Shown piece after piece: positions 1-7,204 of a stretch of DNA of 36,211 bases. A model generated the notes under the pieces. The model did not search any database. It worked only from the letters and a program-made list of their open reading frames with translations, and had not been told where the DNA came from. How positions within the stretch are numbered: position 1 is the first letter of the stretch; each line of letters begins with the position of its first letter. The position numbers were made by a program, and so were the translations under genes. The stretch is taken from assembly GCF_030697305.1 (NCBI RefSeq), contig NZ_JAUYQL010000059.1, positions 1 to 36,211 of the forward strand, in the 5' to 3' direction. This stretch comes from Phenylobacterium sp. (GTDB lineage: Bacteria > Pseudomonadota > Alphaproteobacteria > Caulobacterales > Caulobacteraceae).

Positions 1-134
1 ACCGCGGCGAAACCCATGCCCGTCGTGCGGAACACGACCTAGAGGATTTTCGGGATCACATCGATGAGGGCGATCGCAGCGAGGTCCTCCGAGAAGTGCT
101 CAGTCAGGTCGCCTTCACGGTTTTCGCTGGTCAT
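1..134 (-). pseudogene. 5' end of a GAF-domain sensor (histidine kinase-like) gene with an in-frame TAG
   Basis: The ATG at 134 opens a reading frame that reaches a TAG at 41-39 after 31 codons. Read through that stop, the same frame continues to the window edge with VVFRTTGMGFAAV. I recognise the run IPKIL-x-VVFRTTGMGFAAV as the start of the GAF domain of a group of alphaproteobacterial sensor histidine kinases, where the x position is normally acidic; a GAG to TAG change would explain it. Only about 45 codons are in the window, so any kinase domain lies outside. The similarity is from memory, and the 31-residue peptide has no other obvious meaning. It could be a true pseudogene, a sequencing error, or a gene that really starts downstream of the stop. 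Nothing recognisable lies between 135 and 310. Confidence 0.55.
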
Positions 135-310
135 CAGCGTCAGCTTAGCCTTCTGCGAGCAGGCTGTCAGTGTGCAAGTCGATATCAGCTCGAGGCGGCG
201 CCAGGGAAGATTGCGTCGCCGCAAGAACTTTTGGCTCACTGGCGGGTATAGTCGCAGGATCGACTGCGGCGCCGAGGGGGCTCGGCGAGTCGGTGACGGC
301 TGTGGGCTGA

Positions 311-724
311 ATGATGAGTAGCGGCGCCAAGACTTTGGGCGGCGGGGCGCGGCGGCCGTGGTTGGTCGTCTGGCTGCTGCTGGCCCTGTTCTGCCAGTCG
401 GCCTCGCCCGCTCGCGCCGCCATGCCTATGCCGCATGATTGCGGCGACATGGGCATGGCGGCGTCCGTGTCGCATGTCGCTGCGCCTGATGCCGATCATT
501 CGAAGCATGGCGCGCCGACTGGCGACATGTCGGACTGCGACCGCGACTGTTGCCAGGCGGCCTTCTACGACGCGGCGCTTCCATCACCGCCGCTCGGGGT
601 CACCTTCAGCCATCCGCTGACTTCGTCGCAGACTCTGCTGCAAACGCCGGCGCATGCTGCGCCCCGCTCGAAGCCCGCAAGTCTCAAGCCCGACATCCGC
701 GGCCCTCCGTCCCCCCAGGTCTGA
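311..724 (+). CDS. Small secreted His/Met/Cys-rich protein (DUF2946-like), probable metal-associated
   Basis: A 137-residue protein with a basic N-terminus, a hydrophobic segment at about residues 17-30 and an ARA|A signal-peptidase site near residue 36, so it should be exported. The mature part begins with a Met/His/Asp-rich patch (MPMPHDCGDMGM), has HSKH, and then a Cys-rich stretch DCDRDCC, followed by a proline-rich tail. This composition resembles DUF2946-type proteins, often encoded next to copper-related or TonB-receptor genes; the exact family is uncertain. It sits 83 bp upstream of a TonB-dependent receptor on the same strand and is probably co-transcribed, which suggests periplasmic metal binding or sensing. 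The start is ATG-ATG; the first is used here. Confidence 0.7.
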   Translation: MMSSGAKTLGGGARRPWLVVWLLLALFCQSASPARAAMPMPHDCGDMGMAASVSHVAAPDADHSKHGAPTGDMSDCDRDCCQAAFYDAALPSPPLGVTFSHPLTSSQTLLQTPAHAAPRSKPASLKPDIRGPPSPQV

Positions 725-807
725 CCCATTAGACGCCGCTGCGCCGTTCCTGACGGCTGCGCAAACCAACTGCATGGCGAGGCCGCCGGCCCGCCGGGGG
801 ATCTGAC

Positions 808-3123
808 ATGTCGAAACTACAATGGCTGATGGCGAGCGCCGCGAGCGCCGCCCTGTTCAGCGCGCCCGCCGCCTTCGCCGCGGAGGCCAGCGCCGCATCC
901 GACGCCACGGACGGCGTCACCATCTCGGGCGTCATCGTCCAGGGTGTCGGCGCCGGCAAGGTCGGCGAGCCGCTATCGATCATCCAGCTCAGCAAGTCGC
1001 AGATCGAGGACACCGTGAACGCGGTCACGGTCGAGGACACGCTGAAGTACCTGCCGAACATCTTCGTGCGTCGCCGTCACATCGGCGACACCCAGGCGCC
1101 GATCACCACCCGGACGTCGGGCGTCGGCTCCAGCGCCCGCGCACTGATCTATGCCGACGGGGTGCTGCTGTCGGCGCTGGTCGCCAACAACAACACCATC
1201 GGTTCGCCGCGATGGGGGATGGTGGCGCCGGAAGAGGTGGATCACATCGAAGCCCGCTTCGGCCCGTTCTCCGCGGCCTATCCCGGCAACTCGATGGGCG
1301 CGGTGATGGAGATCACCACCCGCCTGCCCAAGGCTTTCGAGGCGAGCGCTAAGGCGCAGGTCTCGACCACGGACTTCTCTCAGTACGCCACCAGCGGGAC
1401 CTACCGGACCTATGACGCAGGGGCCACGATCGGCGACCGGCGCGGTCCTTTCGCCTGGTGGCTGAGCTTCAACCACCTGGAGAGCGAGAGCCAGCCGCTG
1501 ACCTACGCCACGTTGGCGCGTCCGGCCGCCACGAGCACGGCCGGGACCGCGGTGAGCGGCGGCTTCGTCGACGTCAACCGGCTGGGCCAGCCCATCCTGG
1601 TGGTCGGCGCGGGCGGCCTGGAGGACCAGACGCAGAACAACGCCAAGGTCAAACTGTCCTGGGACGTGACCAGCGACGTGAATGCGACGCTGCTGGTGGG
1701 CTATTTCGGTCATGACAATGACGCGGCGGGCCAGAGCTACCTGACCAACGCGGCTGGCGCGCCGGTCTACTCCGGCGCGGTCAACGTCGGCGGCTACAGC
1801 TACAACATCGCCGCGAGCGCCATCGCCAATGGCTTCTACCATCTGGAGGAAGCCCACTGGATGGAGGCGCTGTCGATGAAGGGCGCGGCCGGTGAGCGAT
1901 TCAGCTGGGCCTTCGTCGCCACCAACTACGACTTCGACAAGGACGAGCAGCGCATCCCCAACGCCGTGCCGACCCTGGCCGCGCCGAACGTCGCGGGCGC
2001 CATCGTCGACTTGAGCGGCACGGGATGGAAGACCCTGGATGGCAGCGTGATCGTGCGCCCGACCGGCGTCGAAGGAATGCACGCGATCCGCTTGGGCGCG
2101 CATTGGGATCGCTACAAGCTTGCGAACCAGCGGTTCAACACCACGGATTGGCGATCCGGCCCCAAGGGGGCGCTGGCCAGCGCCTCGCGCGGCCAGACCG
2201 AGACCAAGTCTCTGTGGGCCGAGGACCTGATCAAGCTCTCCGACGCCTTCGACCTGACACTGGGCGCGCGCTACGAAGCGTGGGAGGCGTCGAAGGGGAT
2301 CAACTACTCGCTGACACCGGCGCTGAACGTGGCCCAGCCCGGGCTCAAGTCCGACAAGGTGTCGCCGAAGGCGGTGCTGAAGTGGTCGCCGAACGACGAC
2401 TGGCGCGCCACCGCCTCGGTGGGCGTGGCCTACCGCTTCCCGACCGTCGCTGAACTCTATCAGGCGGTGACCACCGGCAACACGCTGTCCTCGCCCAATC
2501 CCCTGCTGAAGCCGGAGCACGCCATCTCGTCGGAACTGTCGCTCGAACGGCGCTTCGAAGCGGGCAGGGTGCGGGTGTCGCTGTTCACAGAGGACGTGGA
2601 TGATGCGCTGATCTCACAGACCGCGCCGATCACGCCGGGGTCGTCAGTTCTGGTCTCCTACATCCAGAACGTCGACAAGGTGCACTCGCGCGGCGTCGAG
2701 ATCGTCGGCGAACTGAACGACGTGCTGATCGAGGGACTGAGCGTCCAGGCCAGCGCCTCCTACGTCGACGCCAAGATCGACAAGGACCCGGCGTTTCGCG
2801 CCGCGGAGGGCAAGCGCATACCGCAGGTGCCCGAGTACCGCTGGACGGCGGTGGCCACCTATCGGCCGAACGAGAAGCTCAGCCTGACGGCGGCGGCGCG
2901 CTACAGCGACCGGGTGTTCGCCACGATCGACAACACCGACTTCGTCACCCACACCTACCAGGGTTTCGACAACTACTTCGTCGTCGACGTCCGTGCCGCC
3001 TACCGGATGAACGACCATGTGGAGGCGGCGTTCGGCATCGATAACCTCAACGACCGCGACTACATCCTCTTCCACCCGTTCCCGCGGCGCTCGTACATCG
3101 CCGAGCTGAAGTACAGCTTCTAG
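808..3123 (+). CDS. TonB-dependent outer-membrane receptor
   Basis: A 771-residue outer-membrane receptor. A signal peptide spans about residues 1-24 (cleavage after AFA). The plug domain covers roughly residues 50-170, with typical VEDTLKYLPNIFVRRR, ALIYADGV and VDHIEARFGPFSAAYPG elements. A 22-strand-type barrel follows, containing YRFPTVAELY and LKPEHA blocks and ending in a terminal phenylalanine (KYSF), the usual outer-membrane insertion signal. The start ATG follows a GGGGGATCTGAC ribosome-binding region. Receptors of this kind take up siderophores, cobalamin, copper chelates or sugars using TonB-ExbBD energy. The His/Met/Cys-rich secreted protein just upstream favours a metal substrate (inference). 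The gene converges with a LysR gene only 6 bp away. Confidence 0.93.
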   Translation: MSKLQWLMASAASAALFSAPAAFAAEASAASDATDGVTISGVIVQGVGAGKVGEPLSIIQLSKSQIEDTVNAVTVEDTLKYLPNIFVRRRHIGDTQAPITTRTSGVGSSARALIYADGVLLSALVANNNTIGSPRWGMVAPEEVDHIEARFGPFSAAYPGNSMGAVMEITTRLPKAFEASAKAQVSTTDFSQYATSGTYRTYDAGATIGDRRGPFAWWLSFNHLESESQPLTYATLARPAATSTAGTAVSGGFVDVNRLGQPILVVGAGGLEDQTQNNAKVKLSWDVTSDVNATLLVGYFGHDNDAAGQSYLTNAAGAPVYSGAVNVGGYSYNIAASAIANGFYHLEEAHWMEALSMKGAAGERFSWAFVATNYDFDKDEQRIPNAVPTLAAPNVAGAIVDLSGTGWKTLDGSVIVRPTGVEGMHAIRLGAHWDRYKLANQRFNTTDWRSGPKGALASASRGQTETKSLWAEDLIKLSDAFDLTLGARYEAWEASKGINYSLTPALNVAQPGLKSDKVSPKAVLKWSPNDDWRATASVGVAYRFPTVAELYQAVTTGNTLSSPNPLLKPEHAISSELSLERRFEAGRVRVSLFTEDVDDALISQTAPITPGSSVLVSYIQNVDKVHSRGVEIVGELNDVLIEGLSVQASASYVDAKIDKDPAFRAAEGKRIPQVPEYRWTAVATYRPNEKLSLTAAARYSDRVFATIDNTDFVTHTYQGFDNYFVVDVRAAYRMNDHVEAAFGIDNLNDRDYILFHPFPRRSYIAELKYSF

Positions 3124-3129
3124 GCGCCC

Positions 3130-4152
3130 TCAGCGTGCGACGGCGGCCGTCAGGCGGCCGTCGCGCCGGGTGGGGAGATCGAGGTTCGGCGTCGCAGTGA
3201 AAGCCGCGCCGTCCGAGACGCTGCCCCGGATCACGCCGGCCACCAGGTCGCGGAACCAGCGGTGGGCGGCGTCGGCCTGGAACTGGGGATGCCAGCTCTG
3301 GGCGATCGCCAGATCCGGGGTCTGGAACGGCAGGTCGAAGGCGTGCACGGCCATGCCTTCTCGGATCAGCGATCGGACGAACGAGGCTGGCGCGGCGGTC
3401 ACGAGATCGGAGTGCGCCGCCACCGAAACCGCGGCGCGCGCGCTAGGGACGATCAGGGTCACTCGCCGCGCGAGCCCGAGGCGTCCCAGGGCCTCGTCGA
3501 TAGGCCCCCAGGCCTGGCCGCGACGAGACCGCACGATGTGCTCGACCGCGGCGAAGGACTGCGGCGTGATCAGCGCGTCGAACAGCGGATGGCCCACCCG
3601 CGCCGCCCCCACGAAGCGCTGGCGAAACAGCGTCTGGCTGATGATCTCGGGCGGGTGCACGCCGCCGGAGCCTAGCTCCAGGTCGACGCGGCCGTTGCGC
3701 AGCGCGTCTTCGCTCTCGCGGCCTTCCGGTGCGAAGCGGAGCGACACGCCAGGCGCCGCGGTCTTGACCGCGCGCACGATCGCGCCGCTGAGCGATGTGG
3801 CGAGATCCTCGTTCGACTGGATGGTGAACTGGCGCGCCAAGGTGGCGGGGTCGAACTGCGGCGGCTCGAGCAAGGCGCGAGCGTCTGCGATCAGCTTGCT
3901 CAGCACCGGACGCAGGGCGCGCGCTCGGGGCGTGGGGGCGAGGCGCTGGCCGGCGCGCACCAACAGGGGGTCGTCCAGCATGTCGCGCAGGCGCGCCAGG
4001 ATCCGGCTCATGGCCGGCACGCTGCGGCCATAGCGGCGCGCGGCCAGGGTCACGTTCTCTTCCTCGAGCAGCAACTCGAGCGCGACCAACAGGTTGAGGT
4101 CCAGAGATTGCAACGGACGCAACATGGTCCTCGGCGCCTTTCGTTCGTCCAC
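3130..4152 (-). CDS. LysR-family transcriptional regulator
   Basis: Up to 340 residues from a GTG at 4152; an ATG at 4125 gives 331 residues starting MLRPLQSLDLNLL, which matches the usual LysR N-terminus and may be the true start. The winged helix-turn-helix lies in the first ~70 residues (LDLNLLVALELLLEEENVTLAARRYGRSVPAMSRILARLR is split across this block), followed by the typical DDPLLVRAGQ segment. The C-terminal half is a periplasmic-binding-like effector domain. It converges on the TonB receptor and is divergent from the acyl-CoA operon at 4338, so that operon is its most natural target, though effector and targets cannot be read from sequence. An unusually long C-terminal tail follows the effector domain. 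Confidence 0.92.
   Translation of the reverse strand: MDERKAPRTMLRPLQSLDLNLLVALELLLEEENVTLAARRYGRSVPAMSRILARLRDMLDDPLLVRAGQRLAPTPRARALRPVLSKLIADARALLEPPQFDPATLARQFTIQSNEDLATSLSGAIVRAVKTAAPGVSLRFAPEGRESEDALRNGRVDLELGSGGVHPPEIISQTLFRQRFVGAARVGHPLFDALITPQSFAAVEHIVRSRRGQAWGPIDEALGRLGLARRVTLIVPSARAAVSVAAHSDLVTAAPASFVRSLIREGMAVHAFDLPFQTPDLAIAQSWHPQFQADAAHRWFRDLVAGVIRGSVSDGAAFTATPNLDLPTRRDGRLTAAVAR
3137..3164. terminator. Hairpin at the receptor/LysR convergence, candidate terminator
   Basis: GCGACGGC (3137-3144) and GCCGTCGC (3157-3164) form a perfect 8-bp GC-rich stem with a 12-nt loop. It starts 13 nt after the receptor stop codon and lies inside the last codons of the LysR gene. There is no T-run, so it would be a Rho-independent terminator of weak, non-canonical type. 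Confidence 0.35.
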
Positions 4153-4242
4153 AGACTGCGTCTCGCACGACCCGCCGTCAACTTAGCCAGGGCCTCTGTA
4201 CGTCGCGGACGGAACATGGAATCTTGCCGCCACAGCCAGCCC

Positions 4243-4260
4243 GTCTAACAATTGTTCGAC
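4243..4260. promoter_or_regulatory. 18-bp near-perfect palindrome, operator candidate for the acyl-CoA operon
   Basis: GTCTAACAATTGTTCGAC has dyad symmetry at all but one base pair (T4246/C4257) around a perfect AACAATTGTT core. It lies 78 bp upstream of the enoyl-CoA hydratase start, between the divergent LysR gene and the operon, and is the most AT-rich part of that gap. Its size and spacing suit a TetR-type dimer; no TetR gene is in the window, while the adjacent LysR protein is another candidate binder. A weak -35-like TTGCCG at 4224 would place the palindrome over the -10 region. Confidence 0.5.
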
Positions 4261-4337
4261 AGATAAAATCAGCACATGCGATCGGACCGAAGCCGGGCTG
4301 TCCCGGCGATGCGAAGTCCGGGGCGGAGGAAAAATCC

Positions 4338-5120
4338 ATGGCGTATGAATTCGTGAAGGTCGAGCGCGAAGGCCCGATCACCATCATCACCCTCAATCGC
4401 CCGGAGAATCTCAACGCCGTGCACCCGCCGGCGAGCTTCGAACTGCACGAGGTGTTCAACGCCTTCGCGGCCGATCCGGATCAGTGGGTTGGCATCGTCA
4501 CCGGAGCCGGCGAACGCGGCTTCTCGGCCGGCAACGACCTGAAGTATCAGTCCTCGGGCGGGGTGATGGGCGCGCCGCCCACCGGCTTCGCCGGCCTGAC
4601 GCAGCGCTATGACCTGACCAAGCCGTTGATCGCCGCGGTCAACGGGGTGGCGATGGGCGGCGGGTTCGAGATCGCGCTCGCCTGCGACATCATCCTGGCC
4701 TCGGAGAACGCACTGTTCGCGCTGCCTGAGCCCCGCGTCGGCTTGATGGCCGGAGCGGGCGGAGTGCATCGGCTGCCGCGGATGATCGGCCTGCAACGGG
4801 CGATGAGCATGATCCTCACCGCGCGCAGGGTCGGTCCGGACGAAGCCAAGGACCTAGGGTTCGTCAGCGAGGTGACCAGCGCTGCAGACCTGATGCCACG
4901 GGCGCGCGCCTGGGCGCAGATGATTTGTGAAGGCAGCCCGCTCGCCGTGCGCGCCTCCAAGCAGGCGGTTATGATGGGTCTGGACGAAGACACCGTCGCC
5001 CAGGCGATGACCAAGCAGCGCACCTATCCGGCCTACGTCGCGCTGGCGCAGTCGCAGGACTATGTCGAGGGGCCGCTGGCGTTTTCGCAGAAGCGCACGC
5101 CTGCCTGGACGGGCCGGTGA
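4338..5120 (+). CDS. Enoyl-CoA hydratase/isomerase family protein
   Basis: A 260-residue crotonase-fold protein that hydrates or isomerises an acyl-CoA in the cytoplasm. The ATG at 4338 is chosen because GGCGGAGGAAAA precedes it and the protein then starts at the normal position; an upstream ATG at 4224 adds 38 residues unlike the family. The oxyanion-hole segments are FSAGNDLK (~62-69) and NGVAMGGGFEIALACD (~102-117). Glu111 and Glu131, matching the two catalytic glutamates of active hydratases, are both present, so activity is likely. It opens an operon with a SnoaL-like gene (4-nt GTGA overlap) and an acyl-CoA dehydrogenase. Substrate is unknown; fatty, terpenoid or aromatic acyl-CoA breakdown would all fit. 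Confidence 0.93.
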   Translation: MAYEFVKVEREGPITIITLNRPENLNAVHPPASFELHEVFNAFAADPDQWVGIVTGAGERGFSAGNDLKYQSSGGVMGAPPTGFAGLTQRYDLTKPLIAAVNGVAMGGGFEIALACDIILASENALFALPEPRVGLMAGAGGVHRLPRMIGLQRAMSMILTARRVGPDEAKDLGFVSEVTSAADLMPRARAWAQMICEGSPLAVRASKQAVMMGLDEDTVAQAMTKQRTYPAYVALAQSQDYVEGPLAFSQKRTPAWTGR

Positions 5121-5491
5121 GCGCCATGACGCAGGATATCGTCAGGGCGGCCCACGCTCAGTGGGCCGCAGCCTTCGCGGAAAGCGATATCGAGGCGCTG
5201 GTCGCGTTGCATTCGAGGCATGCGCTGTTCCTGGGCTCGACGCCCGCCCTGCGCCAGGGACCGGAAGGCGTCCGCGCCTACTTCAAAGCCTTGCCTCCGC
5301 TGGATCGCCCGCAGGCGGCGTTCAGCGAGATCGTCGCCACGCCCCTGGGCGACGACGTGATCAACCTGGCCGGCATCGTCACTTTTACGGTTGGCGATCA
5401 TCCGCCTGGGCGGCGGCGGTTGTCGCAGGTGCTGGTGCGCGAAGACGGCGTCTGGCGTATCGCCGCCCACCACGTTTCGCCGGAGAGCTAG
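5117..5491 (+). CDS. SnoaL-like / DUF4440 NTF2-fold protein
   Basis: A 124-residue protein of the NTF2-like fold. It shows the family's pattern of an N-terminal helix (WAAAFAESDIEALVALH), a central LGSTP...GPEGVRAYF segment, and a closing WRIAAHHVSPE strand. Members include isomerases, hydratases and proteins of unknown role. The GTG start overlaps the preceding stop as GTGA, pointing to translational coupling; an ATG at 5126 is the alternative. Being wedged between an enoyl-CoA hydratase and an acyl-CoA dehydrogenase suggests it acts on the same acyl-CoA or a derivative, but no catalytic residue can be assigned with confidence. Confidence 0.85.
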   Translation: MSAMTQDIVRAAHAQWAAAFAESDIEALVALHSRHALFLGSTPALRQGPEGVRAYFKALPPLDRPQAAFSEIVATPLGDDVINLAGIVTFTVGDHPPGRRRLSQVLVREDGVWRIAAHHVSPES

Positions 5492-5511
5492 CGAGCGCGA
5501 GAGCTAGAACC

Positions 5512-6699
5512 ATGGATTTCGATTTTCCCGCCCAGGACGATCCCCGTCGCTTGGCGGTCCGCGCTTGGTTGGACGCCCACCCTTCGCCATCGGCGCAGGC
5601 GCTGCTCGACGTAGGCTACCTCGTGCCGCACTGGCCCAAGCCCTACGGGCTGGATGCGGACGGTGAGCTGCAGATCATCATCGACGACGAACTGAAGCGC
5701 GCCGGCGTGGTGCGTCCCGGCAACATCATTGCGCACAACAATTGCGGACCGGCGCTGCTGAATCACGGCACGCCGCAGGCGCGTGAGAAGTACCTGATGC
5801 CCGCGCTACTGGGCGAGCACGGCTGGTGCCAGCTGTTCAGCGAGCCTTCGGGCGGATCCGACTTGGCCGCCCTACGTACCAGCGCGACGCGGGACGGCGA
5901 CCACTACATCGTCCGTGGCCAGAAGATCTGGACCTCCGGAGCCCACCGCGCGACCATCGGCGTGCTGGTCTGCCGCACCGACGACCATGCGGCCAAGCAC
6001 GCCGGCCTCAGCCAGTTCCTCGTCGACCTGCGATCGCCAGGCATCACCATCCGGCCGATCGCCGACATGCGCGGCGACGTGCCGACCGAGTTCAACGAGG
6101 TGTTCTTTGACGACGTCCGCGTGCCCGTGGAGAACCGACTGGGTGAGGAGGGGGACGGCTGGCGCATAACCATGCAGCAGCTGCAGAGCGAGCGCGTGGC
6201 GATCTCCGGCGCCGGCGTCCTTCAAGGCCACGGGCCCTCGGCCCGCGATCTGATCAACGGCCTGCGCGAGATCGGGCGACTGGACGACGGCGTCGTTAGG
6301 GACCGCGCAGCTGGGCTGTACATCGAGGGCGAGCTCATCCGCCTGTTGGCTCTACGCACCTTGAGCGACAAGATCGGCGGGCGCACACCCGGCCCAGAGG
6401 CGGCGATCCAGAAGATGCTGGCCACCGTCCACGGTCAGAAGGTGCTGGAGCTCGCTAAGAACGTCCACGGACATGCGGGCATGTTGGAGGGCGAGGAGCA
6501 GTTCCCCGGTCACAACGACCGCTTCCCAGGCGACCACGGCTGGGACGAGGGCTATTGGCAGGCGGTGACGCTGACGCTGCGCGTGGGCAGCCAGGAAGTG
6601 ATGAAGAACGTCGTCTCCGAACGCTTGCTGGGCCTGCCGCGCGAGCTCGATCCGAGCGCCAAAGGCGACTGGTCAGAGCATCGTAAGGCGGGTCGTTAG
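5512..6699 (+). CDS. Acyl-CoA dehydrogenase family protein
   Basis: A 395-residue flavoprotein expected to oxidise an acyl-CoA at the alpha-beta bond and pass electrons to ETF. The ATG at 5512 gives the family N-terminus DFPAQDDPRRLAVRAWL; the open frame continues upstream but overlaps the SnoaL-like gene and has no family character. Visible landmarks are CQLFSEPSGGSDLAALRT and QKIWTSGAH in the middle domain (FAD/substrate contacts), FFDDVRVP, and the C-terminal helical domain ending with GSQEVMKNVVSERLLGLPRE. It is the last gene of the three-gene operon beginning at 4338, separated by 20 nt from the SnoaL gene. Confidence 0.93.
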   Translation: MDFDFPAQDDPRRLAVRAWLDAHPSPSAQALLDVGYLVPHWPKPYGLDADGELQIIIDDELKRAGVVRPGNIIAHNNCGPALLNHGTPQAREKYLMPALLGEHGWCQLFSEPSGGSDLAALRTSATRDGDHYIVRGQKIWTSGAHRATIGVLVCRTDDHAAKHAGLSQFLVDLRSPGITIRPIADMRGDVPTEFNEVFFDDVRVPVENRLGEEGDGWRITMQQLQSERVAISGAGVLQGHGPSARDLINGLREIGRLDDGVVRDRAAGLYIEGELIRLLALRTLSDKIGGRTPGPEAAIQKMLATVHGQKVLELAKNVHGHAGMLEGEEQFPGHNDRFPGDHGWDEGYWQAVTLTLRVGSQEVMKNVVSERLLGLPRELDPSAKGDWSEHRKAGR

Positions 6700-6712
6700 C
6701 GCTGAGCTTGGG

Positions 6713-6737
6713 GGAACAGGCGCGGGTCTGAGGGGTT
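6713..6737 (+). promoter_or_regulatory. Possible ECF-sigma (EcfG/SigT-like) promoter for the CBS-pair gene
   Basis: GGAAC (6713-6717), a 16-nt spacer, then GGTT (6734-6737) resembles the GGAAC-N16/17-CGTT promoter of the alphaproteobacterial general stress sigma factor, with one mismatch in the -10 element. It sits 30 bp before the CBS gene start, in the correct orientation. Short motifs like this occur by chance, so support is weak. Confidence 0.25.
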
Positions 6738-6766
6738 CACTGGGCCTAGTTGGAAAGAACACGCCC

Positions 6767-7192
6767 ATGAACGTCAGTGAAGTCATGACCGCCCAGGTGG
6801 TCACCGTTAAGCCCACCAGCACGCTCACCGAGGTGGCGCGCGTCATGGCGCAGATCGAAAGCGGCGCGGTGCCCGTCACCGACGGGGACAAGGTCATCGG
6901 GCTGGTCACCGACCGCGATATCGTCATCCGAGGCATCGCCACCGGCGTGGGCCTCGACAGTCCCGTGTCCGGCGTCATGACCAGCGACGTGCAGACCTGC
7001 GCCGAAGGCGACAACGTCGCCGACGCATCGGCCAAGATGGGGTCCCACCAGATCCGCCGGCTGGTCGTGCTGAACGAGCAGGGAAACCTTGCCGGCATCC
7101 TGTCGCTGGGCGACATCGCCAAAGACTACGGCGCCAAGGTCGTCGGACGTACGCTGGAAGAGATTTCCGAGGACACCGCCGCTACTCAGTAG
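6767..7192 (+). CDS. CBS-domain-pair protein
   Basis: A 141-residue stand-alone protein made of two CBS domains, about residues 1-60 (MNVSEVMTAQVVTVKP... GLVTDRDIVIRG) and 67-125 (VSGVMTSDVQTC... LAGILSLGDIAKDYG). Together these form one Bateman module that binds adenine nucleotides or related ligands and acts as an energy or redox sensor for partner proteins. Small free-standing CBS proteins are common in stress regulons of alphaproteobacteria. It is 67 bp downstream of the acyl-CoA dehydrogenase with its own plausible promoter, and converges with the molybdenum hydroxylase gene 12 bp further on. Confidence 0.93.
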   Translation: MNVSEVMTAQVVTVKPTSTLTEVARVMAQIESGAVPVTDGDKVIGLVTDRDIVIRGIATGVGLDSPVSGVMTSDVQTCAEGDNVADASAKMGSHQIRRLVVLNEQGNLAGILSLGDIAKDYGAKVVGRTLEEISEDTAATQ

Positions 7193-7204
7193 CAACACAG
7201 GCGA

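Noticed and set aside
64..321. 85-codon plus-strand open frame at the left edge
   Set aside because: Arg/Ser-rich, no ribosome-binding site, and antisense to the better explained GAF-type fragment.
973..2520. 515-codon open frame on the minus strand
   Set aside because: Antisense to the TonB receptor, whose domain structure is clear; composition is that of a GC-driven shadow.
5062..5511. 150-codon N-terminal extension of the acyl-CoA dehydrogenase
   Set aside because: It overlaps the enoyl-CoA hydratase end and the whole SnoaL-like gene in another frame and is Arg/Ala-rich; the ATG at 5512 gives the family N-terminus.
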